DNA from: Rarobacter incanus
GTDB taxonomy: Bacteria > Actinomycetota > Actinomycetes > Actinomycetales > Cellulomonadaceae
Reading direction: 5' to 3'
NCBI RefSeq assembly: GCF_006715765.1
Contig: NZ_VFNV01000001.1
Location: forward strand, 1,798,001-1,862,000
Length of the DNA stretch: 64,000 nt
A model generated the notes under the pieces. The model worked only from the letters and a program-made list of their open reading frames with translations. It did no database searches and had not been told where the DNA came from. Position 1 is the first letter of the stretch. The number at the start of each line of letters is the position of its first letter. Below are positions 61,400 through 64,000 of this stretch, in pieces. The position numbers and the translations under genes are program-made.

Positions 61400-64000
61400 A
61401 TGTACTTCTCACAAGGGCAAGTCGTCACTAGCCCGTCCGACCTGACGGTCGCGGCGCACTGCGAATTCGCATTCGCGCGGAAACTCGACGCCCTGCTGGG
61501 GCGGGTGCAACGGCCGCCGCGCGTCGAGGACCCGATGGCCGCGAGGGCGGCACATCTGGGTGACCGCCACGAGGCAGCAGTGCTGCAGCGATACCGCGAT
61601 CGCGGGTTGCGGGTCGTTGAGATTGCCCGGCCCGACCTGCGCGATCCCGGGCAGATGGAAGTTGCGCGGCAAGCAACGGTGACCGCGTTGAGGTCGGGAG
61701 CCGACGTCGTGTTTCAGGCCGCGTTCATGCACGCGGGCATGGTCGGATTCGCGGATTTCCTGGTGCGCACCGATGACGGCGCATATGAGGTGCAGGACAC
61801 GAAGCTGGCCCGTACGGCGAAGGTAACGGCGTTGATGCAACTTGCTTCCTACGCGGAGCAAATGCGTAGCATCGGGATTACGCCGGCACCAACCACACGT
61901 CTCATCCTCGGCGACGGCAGCGAATCCGTGCACGCCCTGCGCGACATCGAGCCAACGTATCGAGCGCGGGTAGAGCGCCTGCGATCGATAGTCGATGCGC
62001 GGGTGGGGGACAGCAAGGCAGTCGTGTGGGGAGCGCGCGGGTTGCATGCGTGCGGCACCTGCGAGTGGTGCTCTCCGGAAGTCGAACTTCACGATGACGT
62101 GTTGCAGGTGGCGGGCATGCGCGCGGCGCAGCGGGCGCGGCTGCTCGATGCGGGCGTGCGCACCGTTGCGGATTTGGCCGGGCGGCGCGCCGACGTGCCT
62201 GGAATCGGCAGCGGCACGCTGGAAGCGATGCGCCAGCAAGCCAAACTTCAACTTGCTGCGCGCGCGGGCGCAGACACCGGCGGGCACGAGCCGCCGGTGC
62301 AGGTCGTCGATCCGCGGGCCATCGCGGCGCTGCCGCGGCCGAACGTGGGGGATCTTTTCTTCGACTTCGAGGGCGACCCCATGTACTCGGAACCGGCGAC
62401 CACGCGCGGGCAAACGGCGTGGGGGCTGGACTACCTGTTCGGCGTCGTCAATCGGCGCGGGGCTTTCACTGCATTGTGGGCGCATTCCCTGGAACAAGAG
62501 AAGTCGGCGCTCGTTGCTTTCCTCGACCTGGTCGAACGAAGGCGCGCCGCATACCCCGACATGCACATCTACCACTACGCCGCTTATGAGCAAACTCACC
62601 TGCTGTCGATCGCGGCCCGGCACGGCGTGGGGGAGGATCGCGTGGACGCACTGCTGCGCGATGGCGTGCTGGTCGACCTGTACCCCGTTGTGCGCAGGTT
62701 CGTGCGAATAGGCGCAGGTTCATACTCGCTGAAAGCGATCGAGGCGCTGTACCTGCCTGCCCACATGCGCGACAACGATGTGAAGACGGCAACGGGGTCG
62801 GTTGAGGCCTACTGGGACTACTGCGATGCGCGCGACCGTGGGGACCACGAGGAAGCGCGGGCGATCCTGGAATCAATCGCCTACTACAACGAGGTTGACT
62901 GCGATTCGACGCGCAGGCTCCACGAATGGCTGGTGCGGCGCGGGGAGCAGGCGGGCGTGCGCCCGGGCGACGGGTCGGACACGGTCAGCGCGGAGGAGCA
63001 AGAGGCGCTTCGACCCGCCGAGTCTGCGCTCGCCGCAAGCCTTAGGGAGAAGGCGGGCGACCCGCTGAACCCCCACCGCAGCGCGCGGCAAACGCTGTGG
63101 GGGTTGGCCGGTGCCGCGGTCGATTACCACCGACGCGAAACAAAGACCTTCTGGCGGGCGCACTTCGAGCGGCGCCGCGCGCCGTTATCGGACTGGGCGC
63201 ACACTCGCGACGTGCTTGTGTGCGATGCGACCGGCGGCGATGCCGGGCCGTGGGAGCCCCCGGCGGGTAACAAGCGCTTGGCTTCGCGCCTGATCGAACT
63301 GCGTGGTGAGTTCGGCGACGGAACGACGCTGCGCGAGGGCAGCCAGGTTTTCTTGATGTACGAGTTCGGGAGCCGTGCGCAAGGTGGTAGCGAGCGCCCA
63401 GATATGCGACCGGCACATTCACGTGCCCTCGTAACCGCGATCGATGTGCCCCGCGGCTGGGTCCAGGTGGAAGAAAAGGCCGATCTCGGAGAGGAATACT
63501 CCGATCTCCCCGTCGCGCTCACGCCGGGGCCGCCGATCCGGCCGGGGTCGATTCCGGGCGCGATCAGCCGCTGGGCGGAGCGGGTGGACCGCGCGCATCC
63601 CGGTGTTCCGCGCGATCCGGTGGTTGACATCATGCTGCGTGCACCGTCGCGCACGCATTGCGGGACGCTGGTCCGACCCACATCGGGGAGCGATCTCGCC
63701 GCCGCGATCAGCGCAAGCGTCGCCGACCTCGATCATTCGTATGTGGCCGTCCAAGGGCCGCCCGGAACCGGAAAGACCTACACCGGGGCGCGCGTGATTG
63801 CCGACCTCGTGGGGCGCCGGAAGTGGAGAATTGGGGTCGTAGCCCAGTCGCACGCGGCCGTGGAGAATGTTCTGGCCGCCGTGGTCGAAGCGGGCGTCGA
63901 CCGGGACAACGTCGGCAAGAAGGCCGCGTTGGGAGCCGCGGCGGGCGAAACCAGGGCGTGGACGACCCTGCGCAACGATCGGATCCTCGATTTTGTGCAA
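61400..64000 (+). CDS. TM0106-type RecB-like nuclease/helicase (3' end beyond the window)
   Basis: 867 codons seen, open to the window edge. N-terminal region about 1-230 is RecB-nuclease-like: VTSPSDLTVAAHCEFAF, HLGDRHE and the catalytic-type YEVQDTKLAR (D-x-K) near 135. A Cys cluster CGTCEWC near 217-223 may coordinate a metal. About 310-530 is a ribonuclease-H-like/RuvC-type region (LFFDFEGDP, HIYHYAAYE, YNEVDC). An SF1 helicase domain begins near 780 with Walker A VQGPPGTGKTYTGARV. Family members are named TM0106 RecB-like putative nuclease; role in DNA repair or defence is not established. Leaderless-type -10 upstream. Confidence 0.9.
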   Translation, partial: MYFSQGQVVTSPSDLTVAAHCEFAFARKLDALLGRVQRPPRVEDPMAARAAHLGDRHEAAVLQRYRDRGLRVVEIARPDLRDPGQMEVARQATVTALRSGADVVFQAAFMHAGMVGFADFLVRTDDGAYEVQDTKLARTAKVTALMQLASYAEQMRSIGITPAPTTRLILGDGSESVHALRDIEPTYRARVERLRSIVDARVGDSKAVVWGARGLHACGTCEWCSPEVELHDDVLQVAGMRAAQRARLLDAGVRTVADLAGRRADVPGIGSGTLEAMRQQAKLQLAARAGADTGGHEPPVQVVDPRAIAALPRPNVGDLFFDFEGDPMYSEPATTRGQTAWGLDYLFGVVNRRGAFTALWAHSLEQEKSALVAFLDLVERRRAAYPDMHIYHYAAYEQTHLLSIAARHGVGEDRVDALLRDGVLVDLYPVVRRFVRIGAGSYSLKAIEALYLPAHMRDNDVKTATGSVEAYWDYCDARDRGDHEEARAILESIAYYNEVDCDSTRRLHEWLVRRGEQAGVRPGDGSDTVSAEEQEALRPAESALAASLREKAGDPLNPHRSARQTLWGLAGAAVDYHRRETKTFWRAHFERRRAPLSDWAHTRDVLVCDATGGDAGPWEPPAGNKRLASRLIELRGEFGDGTTLREGSQVFLMYEFGSRAQGGSERPDMRPAHSRALVTAIDVPRGWVQVEEKADLGEEYSDLPVALTPGPPIRPGSIPGAISRWAERVDRAHPGVPRDPVVDIMLRAPSRTHCGTLVRPTSGSDLAAAISASVADLDHSYVAVQGPPGTGKTYTGARVIADLVGRRKWRIGVVAQSHAAVENVLAAVVEAGVDRDNVGKKAALGAAAGETRAWTTLRNDRILDFVQ

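Overview
The window is a high-GC, gene-dense stretch of a Gram-positive actinobacterial chromosome. Lineage markers seen directly are a BldC-type MerR regulator next to a DUF3073 gene, a tRNA Glu-Asp-Phe cluster, a DUF222/HNH (13E12-type) gene, an actinobacterial sterol-carrier-like protein, many GTG starts, and many genes with a TANNNT box about 6 nt before the start codon and no Shine-Dalgarno (leaderless transcripts). A host- or mucosa-associated member of the Actinomycetaceae or a nearby family fits the secreted mannosidase and glycan-type proteins, but the genus is inference.

Layout. 1-3.9 kb: 3'-truncated secreted GH92 alpha-mannosidase. 4.1-8.1 kb: TrmH-type RNA methyltransferase, a secreted Ig-like protein with a Lys-rich end, and class II fructose-bisphosphate aldolase. 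8.2-11.5 kb: a partner-switching module, with two STAS anti-sigma-factor antagonists flanking a PP2C phosphatase fused to an RsbW-like kinase domain. 11.7-19.6 kb: purA, a ROK regulator, purD, a membrane protein, purC-purS-purQ and a GH3 protein. 19.6-24.5 kb: a tightly overlapping tetrapyrrole operon cobA-hemCD(fusion)-hemB-hemL. 24.6-28.3 kb: AI-2E-type exporter, rhodanese-metZ pair, TetR regulator. 28.4-35.7 kb: purL, an unrecognised protein, an ABC exporter, a thiosulfate/mercaptopyruvate sulfurtransferase, a sterol-carrier-like protein and a small membrane protein. 35.7-39.7 kb: a repeat-rich island with a DUF222/HNH gene whose codon use is unlike its neighbours. 39.7-47.8 kb: purF, purM, DUF3073, bldC, two small envelope proteins, an FHA protein, a fatty-acid desaturase with an apparent ATT start, three tRNAs and a zincin. 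47.9-51.8 kb: zinc/manganese ABC uptake operon behind a 17-bp palindrome. 51.9-59.4 kb: two giant paralogous secreted beta-helix proteins. 59.6-64 kb: a DUF885 metalloprotein and the 5' part of a TM0106-type nuclease/helicase.

How the parts connect. Eight purine genes (purA, D, C, S, Q, L, F, M) cover much of de novo purine synthesis, with the three FGAM synthetase subunits encoded at two loci. The most interesting pattern is a near-identical 14-bp inverted repeat, TGACAACGNTNNCA, in front of the GH92 mannosidase and of both beta-helix proteins, 50 kb apart. This suggests one LacI-type regulator controls a dispersed secreted glycan-degradation regulon, and it places the two uncharacterised beta-helix proteins in a glycan context. 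The beta-helix pair also shares a conserved Lys-rich C-terminal module and has no sortase motif, so it may be a non-covalent wall-retention system.
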